The position numbers and the translations under genes were made by a program. 64,000 nt of DNA from Flavobacterium sp. HJ-32-4 (GTDB lineage Bacteria; Bacteroidota; Bacteroidia; Flavobacteriales; Flavobacteriaceae), in assembly GCF_022532105.1 (NCBI RefSeq), contig NZ_CP092832.1, positions 434,001-498,000 on the forward strand, written 5' to 3'. Under the pieces are notes generated by a model. The model saw only the letters and a program-made list of their open reading frames with translations. It was not told the origin of the DNA and ran no database searches. Positions within the stretch are counted from its first letter, which is position 1, and the number at the start of each line of letters is the position of its first letter. Below are positions 7,703 through 14,508 of the stretch, piece by piece.

Positions 7703-7990
7703 ATGTATACAGTATATATTCTTTTTTCCGAAAAACTAAACCGCTTCTACATCGGGGCCACTTCCGATTTTGACACCAGATGGCACTACCACCAACTCGC
7801 AGAAAACCACAAGTTCACCCATAAAGCCAGTGACTGGACGCTGTTTTTGTCGATTGAATGCGCGACCAAAACACAGGCGTTTGCCGTTGAAAAACATATC
7901 AAGGCAATGAAAAGTAAGACTTATATCCAAAACCTGAAAAAGTACCCCGAAATGACCCAAAAACTCCTCCAAAAATATGGCGACTGTTAA
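7703..7990 (+). CDS. GIY-YIG nuclease, array copy 4
   Basis: 95 residues with the full set of family residues. The first third resembles copy 2 (VYILF, DFDTRW) and the rest matches copy 1 (SIECATKTQAF), so this unit looks like a recombinant of the two types. One residue, L in YHQLAEN, is its own. It ends in GGC GAC TGT TAA from the anticodon-arm copy, like copies 1 and 2. Confidence 0.83.
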   Translation: MYTVYILFSEKLNRFYIGATSDFDTRWHYHQLAENHKFTHKASDWTLFLSIECATKTQAFAVEKHIKAMKSKTYIQNLKKYPEMTQKLLQKYGDC

Positions 7991-8038
7991 TCATAGCCCC
8001 GATAGCTATCGGGGTTGGTTCGAGCCCAAGAGGGGGAG
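7982..8038 (+). repeat. tRNA-Asn 3'-part remnant 4 (array end)
   Basis: Anticodon-loop segment at 7982-7993, palindrome at 7997-8014, T arm and acceptor 3' strand to 8038. After its terminator (8043-8073) the sequence diverges to TTTGACGGCATTTACACC, which marks the right end of the array. Confidence 0.9.
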
Positions 8039-8042
8039 CAAC

Positions 8043-8073
8043 AAATCCTGGCAGAAATGCCGGGATTTTTTGT
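8043..8073 (+). terminator. Terminator at the right end of the array
   Basis: Fifth copy of the AAATCCTGGCA-GAAA-TGCCGGGATTT hairpin with its T tract. It likely served the tRNA before the array expanded. Confidence 0.85.
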
Positions 8074-8123
8074 TTGACGGCATTTACACCATCAAGTCTT
8101 CCAACCGACGAAAACAAAAAATG

Positions 8124-8155
8124 TTTGCTTTCTAAAAAATAACTTCCGACATTTG
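8124..8155 (+). promoter_or_regulatory. Probable promoter of the cysteine leader
   Basis: TTTG at 8124-8127 and GACATTTG at 8148-8155 are 20 bases apart. The -7 element has one mismatch to TAnnTTTG (G for the first T). The first leader peptide starts 20 bases later. Confidence 0.5.
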
Positions 8156-8174
8156 GATATCCAAGAACAGGAAA

Positions 8175-8243
8175 ATGAAACGAATGATGTGCACTTTGTG
8201 TTGTATGATGTGGAAAACTCCGCAGAGCACGCCTATTGCATAA
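8175..8243 (+). CDS. Cys/Met-rich leader peptide 1
   Basis: A 22-codon frame starting MKRMMCTLCCMMW and ending in TAA at 8241-8243, with a purine-rich AACAGGAA before the ATG. Of the first 13 codons, three are Cys and five are Met, far above chance. Its last codons contain GCAGAG (8222-8227), which can pair with CTCTGC (8273-8278), the 5' arm of the terminator just downstream. That is the layout of a ribosome-stalling attenuator: stalling at the Cys/Met codons would free GCAGAG and block the terminator. The genes downstream make cysteine, which fits cysteine as the signal. Confidence 0.65.
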   Translation: MKRMMCTLCCMMWKTPQSTPIA

Positions 8244-8271
8244 TTTTAGTTTTTAAAAATATACGAAGGAA

Positions 8272-8296
8272 CCTCTGCCAACCGCAGGGGTTTTTT
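8272..8296 (+). terminator. Attenuator terminator 1
   Basis: Stem CCTCTGC (8272-8278) / GCAGGGG (8284-8290) with loop CAACC and six T. It lies 28 bases after the stop codon of leader peptide 1. Its 5' arm has a competing partner inside the leader frame. Confidence 0.75.
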
Positions 8297-8331
8297 ATTG
8301 CCCGGATGTACACTAACCCAACTTAAAAACA

Positions 8332-8412
8332 ATGATCTCCACTACCCACATGACGGCTATGATGTGCAACTGTTGCTTCGGTTACAGGCGTTATGGCTAT
8401 GGGTGGACGTAG
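8332..8412 (+). CDS. Cys-rich leader peptide 2
   Basis: A 26-codon frame whose core reads MTAMMCNCCFGYRRYGYGWT, ending in TAG at 8410-8412. It shares MMCxxCC-like wording with leader 1 (AMMCNCC versus RMMCTLCC), then has an aromatic, Gly- and Arg-rich tail. It may start at 8332 or at the in-frame ATG at 8350. GGTGGA (8402-8407) in its last codons pairs with TCCACC (8441-8446) in the 5' arm of the next terminator, repeating the layout of leader 1. I do not know a named family for it. Confidence 0.62.
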   Translation: MISTTHMTAMMCNCCFGYRRYGYGWT

Positions 8413-8435
8413 CCATTTTACATTCGCAAACGCAT

Positions 8436-8466
8436 AAAGCTCCACCACCGTGGGGCTTTTATTTTT
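8436..8466 (+). terminator. Attenuator terminator 2
   Basis: A 10-bp stem from AAAGCTCCAC (8436-8445) to GTGGGGCTTT (8450-8459) with loop CACC, then TTATTTTT. It starts 24 bases after the stop of leader peptide 2. Confidence 0.78.
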
Positions 8467-9839
8467 ACTGAGAATTTCAAGATCAGTACATTGTTGTTAT
8501 TCAAAGTGTGTTGATCATTTGCGTGCGAGGTTTTGGGGGCTAGGTAAATCTGTAGTGTTATACCGTAAAAAAGACTTCACCCGCATGCTTTATTCTCAGG
8601 AGTCAGAACAGTACTTAAGGCCGCGTTACGAGCCTGGATAAGACAAAAGCAAAGACGAAGGAGAATTGTCAACACTTAAAATTCTTACTTATGTCTATCG
8701 TAAAACAATCGGTCGGAATCGACATCTCAAAATCAACCTTCACCGCGTGTCATTGCCAACAGGATAGCAAGGGTGCTCTGGTGTTCAGCAAATCAGTTGA
8801 TTTTTCTAATGACAAAACGGGCTTCAATCAGTTTACTCGCTGGGTAAGAAGCGTAAGTACTCCCGAATCTGAGCTAGTCTTTCTTATGGAGGCGACAGGT
8901 GTCTATTATGAGGCGCTTGCCTATCATCTCTACAAGATCAAAAAGACGGTTCATGTGGTGTTGCCCAATACATCGAGCCATTACTTCTCAAGTTTGAACG
9001 TAAAGACCAAAACCGATCATCTGGATGCTAAAGTCTTGAGCCAGTTTGGGGTGGAACGCAAACATAGGACATGGGTTCCTCCCAGCCCAGTGCTCCGTGG
9101 ACTCCGTAACCTTACTCGCTATTATGTCCAGTTGCAGGAACAGCGAACGGCCTTAGGCAACATAAAACACAGTAAGGAAAATTCTTTTGAGGTTCAGCAG
9201 TTTATCTTCAGAAGCAACCAAAAGCTCATAAAGGAGATTGACAAACAGATCCAAGTAGTCAAAAAAGCAATCGAGAAACAGATAGCCTCAGACGCAGGTC
9301 TTCAGGACAAGGTAAACAAAATAAACACCATAAAAGGCGTAGGGTTGATTACAATAGCCACGATCATCGCTGAAACCGATGGTTTCTACCAGATACGAAA
9401 CGCAAGGCAACTTGCAAGCTTTGCCGGTTACGATGTTGTACAACGGGAGTCGGGTACATCCATAAAAGGTAAAACACGCATATCCAAAAAAGGAAACCGA
9501 TACATAAGGAATGCCCTCTACTTCCCTGCAATGGTGGCCTGTCGTTTCAATCCCGATATGAAGCAAACCTATCTTAGAATCAACCAAAACAAACCCTCGA
9601 AGATGATAGGTCAGGTGGCCATACAGCGAAAACTCCTCCTGCTGATGTATACTTTATGGAAGAACGATACCGTATTCATTGAAGGATATAAAAAAGATAG
9701 TCCCGCACCAAAGGAGCAGGACTATGCAGGATAGTTCAAAAGCGGACTTCCTTAATGGACTCAAAAATACCTTTTTTCGTCGAATGCTTGCTTATTAAAA
9801 CAGTACCTTTTTTTATACCTCAACCCAAAACCACCCGCT
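8467..9839 (+). mobile_element. IS110-family insertion (ends approximate)
   Basis: The transposase gene (8691-9734) is flanked by about 220 non-coding bases on the left and 105 on the right that belong to neither the leader nor cysM. IS110 elements lack terminal inverted repeats, and none were seen, so the exact ends cannot be set; true ends lie inside the range given. The longer left flank is where IS110-group elements usually encode their guide (bridge) RNA. The insertion separates the attenuators from the cysteine genes. Confidence 0.7.
8691..9734 (+). CDS. IS110-family transposase
   Basis: The 347-residue protein has the N-terminal RuvC-like DEDD domain: GIDISKSTF (D), the second acidic residue in EATGVYYEAL, and KTDHLDAKVL (paired D). 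The C-terminal transposase_20 domain includes INTIKGVGLITIATIIAE and the conserved serine region RESGTSIKGKTRISKKGN. A coiled segment near residues 150-195 joins the two. In this family the enzyme moves the element by a seeker-type recombination guided by a structured RNA from the element's end. The gene is full length with no stops, so the element may still be active. Confidence 0.93.
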   Translation: MSIVKQSVGIDISKSTFTACHCQQDSKGALVFSKSVDFSNDKTGFNQFTRWVRSVSTPESELVFLMEATGVYYEALAYHLYKIKKTVHVVLPNTSSHYFSSLNVKTKTDHLDAKVLSQFGVERKHRTWVPPSPVLRGLRNLTRYYVQLQEQRTALGNIKHSKENSFEVQQFIFRSNQKLIKEIDKQIQVVKKAIEKQIASDAGLQDKVNKINTIKGVGLITIATIIAETDGFYQIRNARQLASFAGYDVVQRESGTSIKGKTRISKKGNRYIRNALYFPAMVACRFNPDMKQTYLRINQNKPSKMIGQVAIQRKLLLLMYTLWKNDTVFIEGYKKDSPAPKEQDYAG

Positions 9840-10772
9840 ATGGAACTTACACTCGAAAAGAGCTTACTCGAAAAAGCCAGTGCCTTAGAATCGCAAATCG
9901 GTAACACGCCCTTATGGCCCATTGAAAACCTTCATAAAAACCCGAGGGTCAAACTCTACGCCAAAGTGGAATGGGAACAATTGTCGGGTTCCATAAAAGC
10001 AAGGGCCGCCTTTGCCATCATCAAAAAAGCGATACAAAACGGAAGTTTGGAAGAAGGACGTACCCTTTTGGATGCCACCAGCGGCAATACCGGAATCGCC
10101 TATGCATCCATCGCAAAGGCATTAGGCCTCAATGTGACGCTTTGCCTTCCGGAAAATGCGTCGAAAAAACGACGCGAAATCCTGCAGGATTTGGGTGCCG
10201 ACATCCTCTACACCTCCCGGTTTGGAGGCACGGATGAAGCGCAACAGGTGGCGAAACAACTGGCCGACGCCCATCCTGAAAAATACTTTTACGCCAACCA
10301 GTATGCCAACCACCAGAACTGGCTGGCCCACTACCATACGACCGGGGCCGAAATCATCAATGAATTGCCCAACATCACGCATTTCGTAGCAGGCCTCGGC
10401 ACCACCGGAACGTTCGTGGGCACGGGCAGGCGTCTGAGGGCGTTCAATACTTCCATTCAACTAATCGCCTTACAACCGGATTCGCCCCTGCACGGCCTGG
10501 AAGGCTGGAAACACCTTGAAACCGCCGATATACCTGAGATTTTTGATCCCGTCATCGCCAATCAAACCCTTGAGGTCAGCTCCACCGCGGCTTATGACCT
10601 CATTAAAAGGTTTTACGACGAAAACGGAGTTTTGTTGAGTCCGTCTTCCGCAGCGAACCTTGCGGGTGCCCTGGCCGTTGCCGATACCCTCAAAGAAGGG
10701 ACTATCGTGATCGTTTTTCCGGACGATGCCCATAAATACAGCGAAATAACCTCTAAAATACTAGCGCCATGA
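9840..10772 (+). CDS. cysM: Cysteine synthase of the CysM type
   Basis: A 310-residue fold-type II PLP enzyme. The cofactor lysine is K53 in SGSIKARAA; TSGNTGIAYA binds the substrate carboxylate, and GLGTTGTFVGTGRRL is the PLP phosphate loop. Serine at SPSSAANLAG near the C-terminus matches the residue that holds the PLP ring nitrogen. The next two genes encode a JAMM protease and a sulfur-carrier/E1 fusion, the set known from the mycobacterial CysM-Mec-CysO route. It therefore probably takes sulfur from a carrier-protein thiocarboxylate and joins it to O-phosphoserine or O-acetylserine. Its stop overlaps the next start (ATGA). Confidence 0.88.
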   Translation: MELTLEKSLLEKASALESQIGNTPLWPIENLHKNPRVKLYAKVEWEQLSGSIKARAAFAIIKKAIQNGSLEEGRTLLDATSGNTGIAYASIAKALGLNVTLCLPENASKKRREILQDLGADILYTSRFGGTDEAQQVAKQLADAHPEKYFYANQYANHQNWLAHYHTTGAEIINELPNITHFVAGLGTTGTFVGTGRRLRAFNTSIQLIALQPDSPLHGLEGWKHLETADIPEIFDPVIANQTLEVSSTAAYDLIKRFYDENGVLLSPSSAANLAGALAVADTLKEGTIVIVFPDDAHKYSEITSKILAP

Positions 10773-11230
10773 TCCATATCGAGCCCAACATCATCAACCA
10801 GTTATCAGACCACGCCCTTCGAAAATTCCCCGATGAATGCTGCGGGTTTCTACTTGGTTTCGAAACGGCCAAAAACCGCTTCGTCACAGAAATCATCGTA
10901 CTGCAAAATGCCAAGGAGGGCGATAAGAGAAGACGATTTAAAATCGCACCTACCGACTATCTCAAGGCCGAGCGTTATGCTGATGAAAACGGACTTACGC
11001 TGCTGGGTGTCTACCACTCGCATCCCAAACATCCCTCCATCCCGAGCGAACATGACAGACGGGCGGCACAACCCTATTTCTCGTACCTGATTCTCTCGGT
11101 CGTAAAAAATCAGGTCAAAAGCATCCAATCCTGGGTGTTAAATGACGAACAGCAATTTGAAGAGGAACAAGTATTCGAAAACAAACAACTTAACAACTTT
11201 AAAATAAAAGACTTATGGCTACAATTGTAA
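10769..11230 (+). CDS. JAMM/Mpn metalloprotease, Mec-like
   Basis: The 153-residue protein has the complete JAMM motif: catalytic glutamate in PDECCGFLLG and the zinc site HSHPKHPSIPSEHD, which is H-x-H-x7-S-x2-D. In mycobacteria the homologous Mec cuts the new cysteine from the C-terminus of CysO. Placed between cysM and the carrier fusion, with a 4-base overlap upstream and a 16-base overlap downstream, it should do the same here. Because the carrier is fused to its E1, it may also be needed to cut the fusion after the internal Gly-Gly. Confidence 0.9.
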   Translation: MIHIEPNIINQLSDHALRKFPDECCGFLLGFETAKNRFVTEIIVLQNAKEGDKRRRFKIAPTDYLKAERYADENGLTLLGVYHSHPKHPSIPSEHDRRAAQPYFSYLILSVVKNQVKSIQSWVLNDEQQFEEEQVFENKQLNNFKIKDLWLQL

Positions 11231-12627
11231 TTCCAACCCCGCTGCGGAAATTCACACAAAATCAAACCCGGATTGCGGTCAAGGGCAGCACCATCCGGGA
11301 GAGTTTGATCGACCTGACACAGCAATTTCCTGACTTGAAACGCTACCTCATCGACGAACAGCACCAACTGCGACGGTTCGTTACCGTTTTCTTAGACAAC
11401 GATGACATCAGCGATCTGGACGAGGAAGAGACGCCCGTCAACGAAGCGAACATCATCAGTATTATTCCCGCCATTGCCGGCGGCGCTCCCGATGATAGTG
11501 CGTTCTCCAAAGCCGAACTCGAACGCTACAACCGCCACATCATCATTCCCGAATTTGGCCTGGAAGCGCAACGAAAACTAAAAGCAGCGAACGTATTGGT
11601 CGTCGGTTCCGGCGGTTTGGGAAGTCCACTGCTTTTGTATCTCGCCGCGGCCGGCGTCGGGCACATCGGCATCGTCGATTTTGATGTCGTGGATGACAGC
11701 AACCTGCAACGTCAGGTATTGTTTGGCGTGCGTGAAATTGGGAAGCCCAAGGTGGAGGCGGCAAAAGCGAGACTGGAGAGCCTGAACCCCTACATTAAAA
11801 TTACTACCTATAATACCCAACTGACCTCCAAAAATGCACTGGAAATCATTAGCCAATACGATGTGGTCGCCGACGGCACGGACAACTTTCCGACCCGCTA
11901 CCTGGTAAACGATGCGAGTGTCATTGCCGGGATCCCTAACGTGTATGCCAGTATCTTTCAGTTTGAGGGGCAGGTATCCGTTTTCAATTACACGGATGCG
12001 AATGGGCGAACCGGACCCAACTATCGGGATCTATACCCAACGCCACCCCCGGCCGGACTCATTCCCAATTGTGCAGAAGGAGGTGTGTTGGGCGTCTTAC
12101 CCGGCATCATCGGCACCCTGCAGGCCAACGAAGTCATTAAAGTCATCACCGGTATTGGGACGCCTTTGAGTGGCCGCTTTTTTGTGTTGGATGCGCTCTC
12201 ATTTGAAGCCAAAACATTCAACGTCACTAAAAAAGACAGCACACCCAAAATCACCGAACTCATCGATTACGAGCAGTTTTGCGGTGTGACGGCCGTCGAG
12301 GCGAAGACGAAGGAGATCGACGCGGCCGTCTTCCAAAGCTGGATTGCCAGAGGGGAAAAGGTGCAGGTCATCGATGTGAGGGAGCCTTCCGAATATGAGG
12401 AAGTGAATATCAACGGGCTACTCATCCCGTTAGCGACCGTTTCCGAACGGGCGAATGAGATTTCCAGGGTGAAAAAAGTGGTCGTCCACTGCAAACTGGG
12501 CGGACGAAGCGCGAAAGCGATCCGGGAACTTGAAGAAAAATTTGGCTTCGACAACCTCTACAATTTAAGAGGAGGTATTACCGCCTATCTCGACTACGAA
12601 CAGGCAACAACAGTTCAAACAATCTAA
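11215..12627 (+). CDS. Fusion of sulfur carrier (CysO/ThiS-like), MoeB/ThiF E1 and rhodanese
   Basis: The 470-residue protein has three parts. Residues 1-90 form a MoaD/ThiS/CysO-type beta-grasp domain ending in IIPAIAGG (G89-G90). Residues about 97-350 are an E1-like MoeB/ThiF domain with RYNRHIIIPEFG, the ATP loop GSGGLG (from residue 131), VDFDVVDDSNLQRQ and the cysteine in NCAEGGVLGVLPG. Residues about 365-470 are a rhodanese with active-site C426 in HCKLGGRS. This gathers sulfur donor, activating enzyme and carrier in one chain. The Gly-Gly that must be adenylated is internal, so either a protease frees it or the carrier domain here is not the working one. Confidence 0.88.
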   Translation: MATIVIPTPLRKFTQNQTRIAVKGSTIRESLIDLTQQFPDLKRYLIDEQHQLRRFVTVFLDNDDISDLDEEETPVNEANIISIIPAIAGGAPDDSAFSKAELERYNRHIIIPEFGLEAQRKLKAANVLVVGSGGLGSPLLLYLAAAGVGHIGIVDFDVVDDSNLQRQVLFGVREIGKPKVEAAKARLESLNPYIKITTYNTQLTSKNALEIISQYDVVADGTDNFPTRYLVNDASVIAGIPNVYASIFQFEGQVSVFNYTDANGRTGPNYRDLYPTPPPAGLIPNCAEGGVLGVLPGIIGTLQANEVIKVITGIGTPLSGRFFVLDALSFEAKTFNVTKKDSTPKITELIDYEQFCGVTAVEAKTKEIDAAVFQSWIARGEKVQVIDVREPSEYEEVNINGLLIPLATVSERANEISRVKKVVVHCKLGGRSAKAIRELEEKFGFDNLYNLRGGITAYLDYEQATTVQTI

Positions 12628-12643
12628 TTTAAAATTAAATCAA

Positions 12644-13282
12644 ATGGCAACTTTACGACTGGGCGATGTGGCGCCCGACTTTACCGCAACCACTACAGAG
12701 GGAACGATCCATTTTTATGACTGGCTCGGCGATTCCTGGGGTATATTGTTTTCCCACCCGGCCGATTTCACCCCGGTTTGCACCACCGAATTGGGTGCTA
12801 CCGCCAAACTGAAACCGGAATTTGAAAAGCGAAATGTCAAAATCATCGCGTTAAGCGTTGATCCGATTGAGAAGCATCACGAGTGGATTGGCGACATCAA
12901 TGAAACCCAACATACCGAGGTCAATTTCCCGATCATTGCCGATTCCGACCACAAGATTTCAGAGCTGTATGACCTCATCCATCCCAATGCGAGCGAGACC
13001 TTTACCGTGCGCTCCGTTTTTATTATCGGCCCGGATAAAAAGGTGAAACTGATTATCTCGTATCCGGCCTCGACAGGCAGGAATTTCAATGAGTTATTGC
13101 GCGTGATTGACAGCCTGCAACTCACCGCCCAGTACTCCGTCGCCACACCCGCCAATTGGCAAGACGGCGAAGATGTGGTCATCGCTCCGACCGTGAAAGA
13201 CGAGGATATCGCGGCGAAATTTCCGAAGGGATATACCCGAATAAAGCCTTACTTGCGGTTGACACCCCAACCCAACCGTTGA
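12644..13282 (+). CDS. 1-Cys peroxiredoxin (Prx6-type)
   Basis: The 212-residue protein has the peroxidatic motif HPADFTPVCTTE with C46, and the length and C-terminal extension (about residues 160-212, with KFPKGYTRIKPYLRLTPQP) of the Prx6/AhpE-like 1-Cys group. No other cysteine suits a resolving role; the rest of the chain appears Cys-free. It removes peroxides, with reduction by an external thiol. It follows the fusion gene by 16 bases and belongs to the cysteine operon, perhaps protecting sulfur intermediates from oxidation. Confidence 0.93.
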   Translation: MATLRLGDVAPDFTATTTEGTIHFYDWLGDSWGILFSHPADFTPVCTTELGATAKLKPEFEKRNVKIIALSVDPIEKHHEWIGDINETQHTEVNFPIIADSDHKISELYDLIHPNASETFTVRSVFIIGPDKKVKLIISYPASTGRNFNELLRVIDSLQLTAQYSVATPANWQDGEDVVIAPTVKDEDIAAKFPKGYTRIKPYLRLTPQPNR

Positions 13283-13383
13283 CCAAGTGACTTTTTAAAA
13301 TAATCCCAGGTAGCGGGTCTTTTCGATACGTCATAAACGTTTGTTAACTTTTTGCGCTTATGCGAACGGAATAAAAAAATTCG

Positions 13384-13391
13384 TACATTTG
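13384..13391 (+). promoter_or_regulatory. -7 element before a strong hairpin
   Basis: TACATTTG fits the consensus. A transcript from here would begin at or inside the long hairpin that follows, so either it makes a very short RNA or the element is not used. Confidence 0.3.
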
Positions 13392-13394
13392 AGC

Positions 13395-13445
13395 AAACCC
13401 CTCTGTACGCGCAAACACACTTTGCGCGTACAGAGGGTTTTTATT
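13395..13445 (+). terminator. Long-stem terminator after the cysteine operon
   Basis: Arms AAACCCCTCTGTACGCGCAAA and TTTGCGCGTACAGAGGGTTT pair over about 20 bp with one bulged C around a CACAC loop, followed by TTTATTT. It lies about 115 bases after the peroxiredoxin stop. The rest of the 13283-13714 gap holds a second small hairpin (TGCCGGTCATTTTGCCGGCA, near 13614-13633) and nothing I would call a gene. Confidence 0.75.
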
Positions 13446-13714
13446 TCTACCTCAATTGGTCCGGCAAGCGACTATTCGATCGTTTGGGCTGTTCGGTTGA
13501 CTAGACAAAGAATAAGGATTAACTCCCATAACCGAACTACCATGAACCGGACATAAGTTAACAACATACGCCCACCGTGGCGGTGACACTACCCCCCGGT
13601 TTTCCAGGGGCACACTGCCGGTCATTTTGCCGGCATGTTTGACATTACTTCCTGCATAGCGACGATATGCCGGATCGTTTCGTTTTACTGATAAGCCATT
13701 TTACTTCCCCATAC

Positions 13715-14377
13715 ATGATCAAAATAGCCGTTGTTGACGACCATCAGCTTTTTAGAAACAGTCTTTCTATGTTACTAAATTCGATTGCCGGCACGAAGGT
13801 CGTGTTCGAGACCAGTGACGGCGCCCTGCTGCTGAAACACCTCAGGAAAAACACAATAGACGTCGCCATGATAGACGTCAGGCAACCCCACACTGAGCAC
13901 TACAAATTTTGCCGGGCACTAACTAAAAAGAACCCAACCCTTAGGGTGATTGTCGTGTCACAACTCGACATCAACGAAAGTGCGCACCGTTATTTCAAAT
14001 CGGGTGTTAGCGGGTTCCTGGGCAAGGACGCTTCAGCGGAACAACTGGCCAACTGTATCAGGAGCGTGACAGAAAAGCACCCGACGAATTTCGGCCTTTC
14101 GCATCTTTTGGCACAGGCTGCCGCGCTGCCACAAAAAAGCGAACTGATCCTACCGGAGGGTCGTAGGCTAATCGAGTTCTCGAAGCGGGAGATGGAAATT
14201 ATCCGGCTTTCGTGCCGGGAACGCAGCAACAAACAGATAGCCGATGACCTCAGCATCAGTATCCGCACGGTCGAACAGCATCGCAAGCGGATGATGGAGC
14301 GCACCGGAACGAAGAACTTCATTGGTACCATTATGTTCGTTTTGAAACACCAGTTATTGCATATAGACGACCTATGA
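13715..14377 (+). CDS. NarL/FixJ-type response regulator
   Basis: 220 residues from the ATG at 13715; an upstream ATG at 13667 would add 16 residues that do not fit the receiver fold. The receiver starts MIKIAVVDDHQLFRNS with the acidic pair and has its phospho-acceptor aspartate in AMIDVRQP, where the usual MPxMDG wording is lost. The C-terminus has a LuxR-type HTH (FSKREMEIIRLSCRERSNKQIADDLSISIRTVEQHRKRMM). No kinase gene is adjacent. It lies directly before the 25-kb operon on the same strand and may control it, but that is only position. Confidence 0.88.
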   Translation: MIKIAVVDDHQLFRNSLSMLLNSIAGTKVVFETSDGALLLKHLRKNTIDVAMIDVRQPHTEHYKFCRALTKKNPTLRVIVVSQLDINESAHRYFKSGVSGFLGKDASAEQLANCIRSVTEKHPTNFGLSHLLAQAAALPQKSELILPEGRRLIEFSKREMEIIRLSCRERSNKQIADDLSISIRTVEQHRKRMMERTGTKNFIGTIMFVLKHQLLHIDDL

Positions 14378-14508
14378 ATTCACAGGTATACATAATGGTG
14401 GCAGGCAAGTACGGCGGTTCCGTTTCGAAAACAGGACAAATTGCGTGTTTTTACGTAACGCGACGCACAAGCAGATTCTTTAGCTTTATCAAGACCTACA
14501 ATCCTGGA

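Larger units (their letters stand above)
7323..7739 (+). pseudogene. GIY-YIG nuclease, array copy 3, frameshifted near the end
   Basis: The frame matches copy 1 up to PEMTQK, then one extra A in the run near 7580 (six A where the other copies have five) shifts it. Translation then runs through the tRNA remnant and the next terminator to a stop at 7739, giving about 138 residues instead of 95. The GIY-YIG core with YIG, Arg and Glu is intact, so the product could still be active with an altered tail. A sequencing error in the A run would also explain this. The unit period of 380 instead of 379 comes from the same base. Confidence 0.75.
6498..8073 (+). repeat. Tandem array of four GIY-YIG / tRNA-Asn 3'-part units
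   Basis: The T-arm start TTGGTTCGAGCCCAAG recurs at 6498, 6877, 7256, 7636 and 8015, giving periods of 379, 379, 380 and 379 bases. Each unit contains, in order, the tRNA T arm and 3' acceptor strand, a hairpin terminator, a GIY-YIG reading frame, and a copy of the anticodon-loop segment GACTGTTAATCA joined to an 18-base perfect palindrome. Copies 1 and 3, and copies 2 and 4, share features (for example CCGGG versus CCAGG in the terminator). This suggests that a two-unit block was duplicated, with some later exchange. Confidence 0.93.

Noticed and set aside
6498-8073. CRISPR-like array
   Set aside because: The period is 379 bases and the repeated part encodes a protein and a tRNA end. There are no short unique spacers.
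8080-8135. Decayed fifth nuclease copy after the array (GGCATTTACACCATCAAG)
   Set aside because: The likeness to the nuclease start is limited to a few codons and then ends. Too short to support.
8156-8470. SAM or other known riboswitch before the cysteine genes
   Set aside because: The space is filled by two small frames and two simple hairpins. I see no multi-stem core of a known riboswitch.
13341-13556. 71-residue frame
   Set aside because: It runs through the terminator hairpin, has no likely ribosome site and no coding character.
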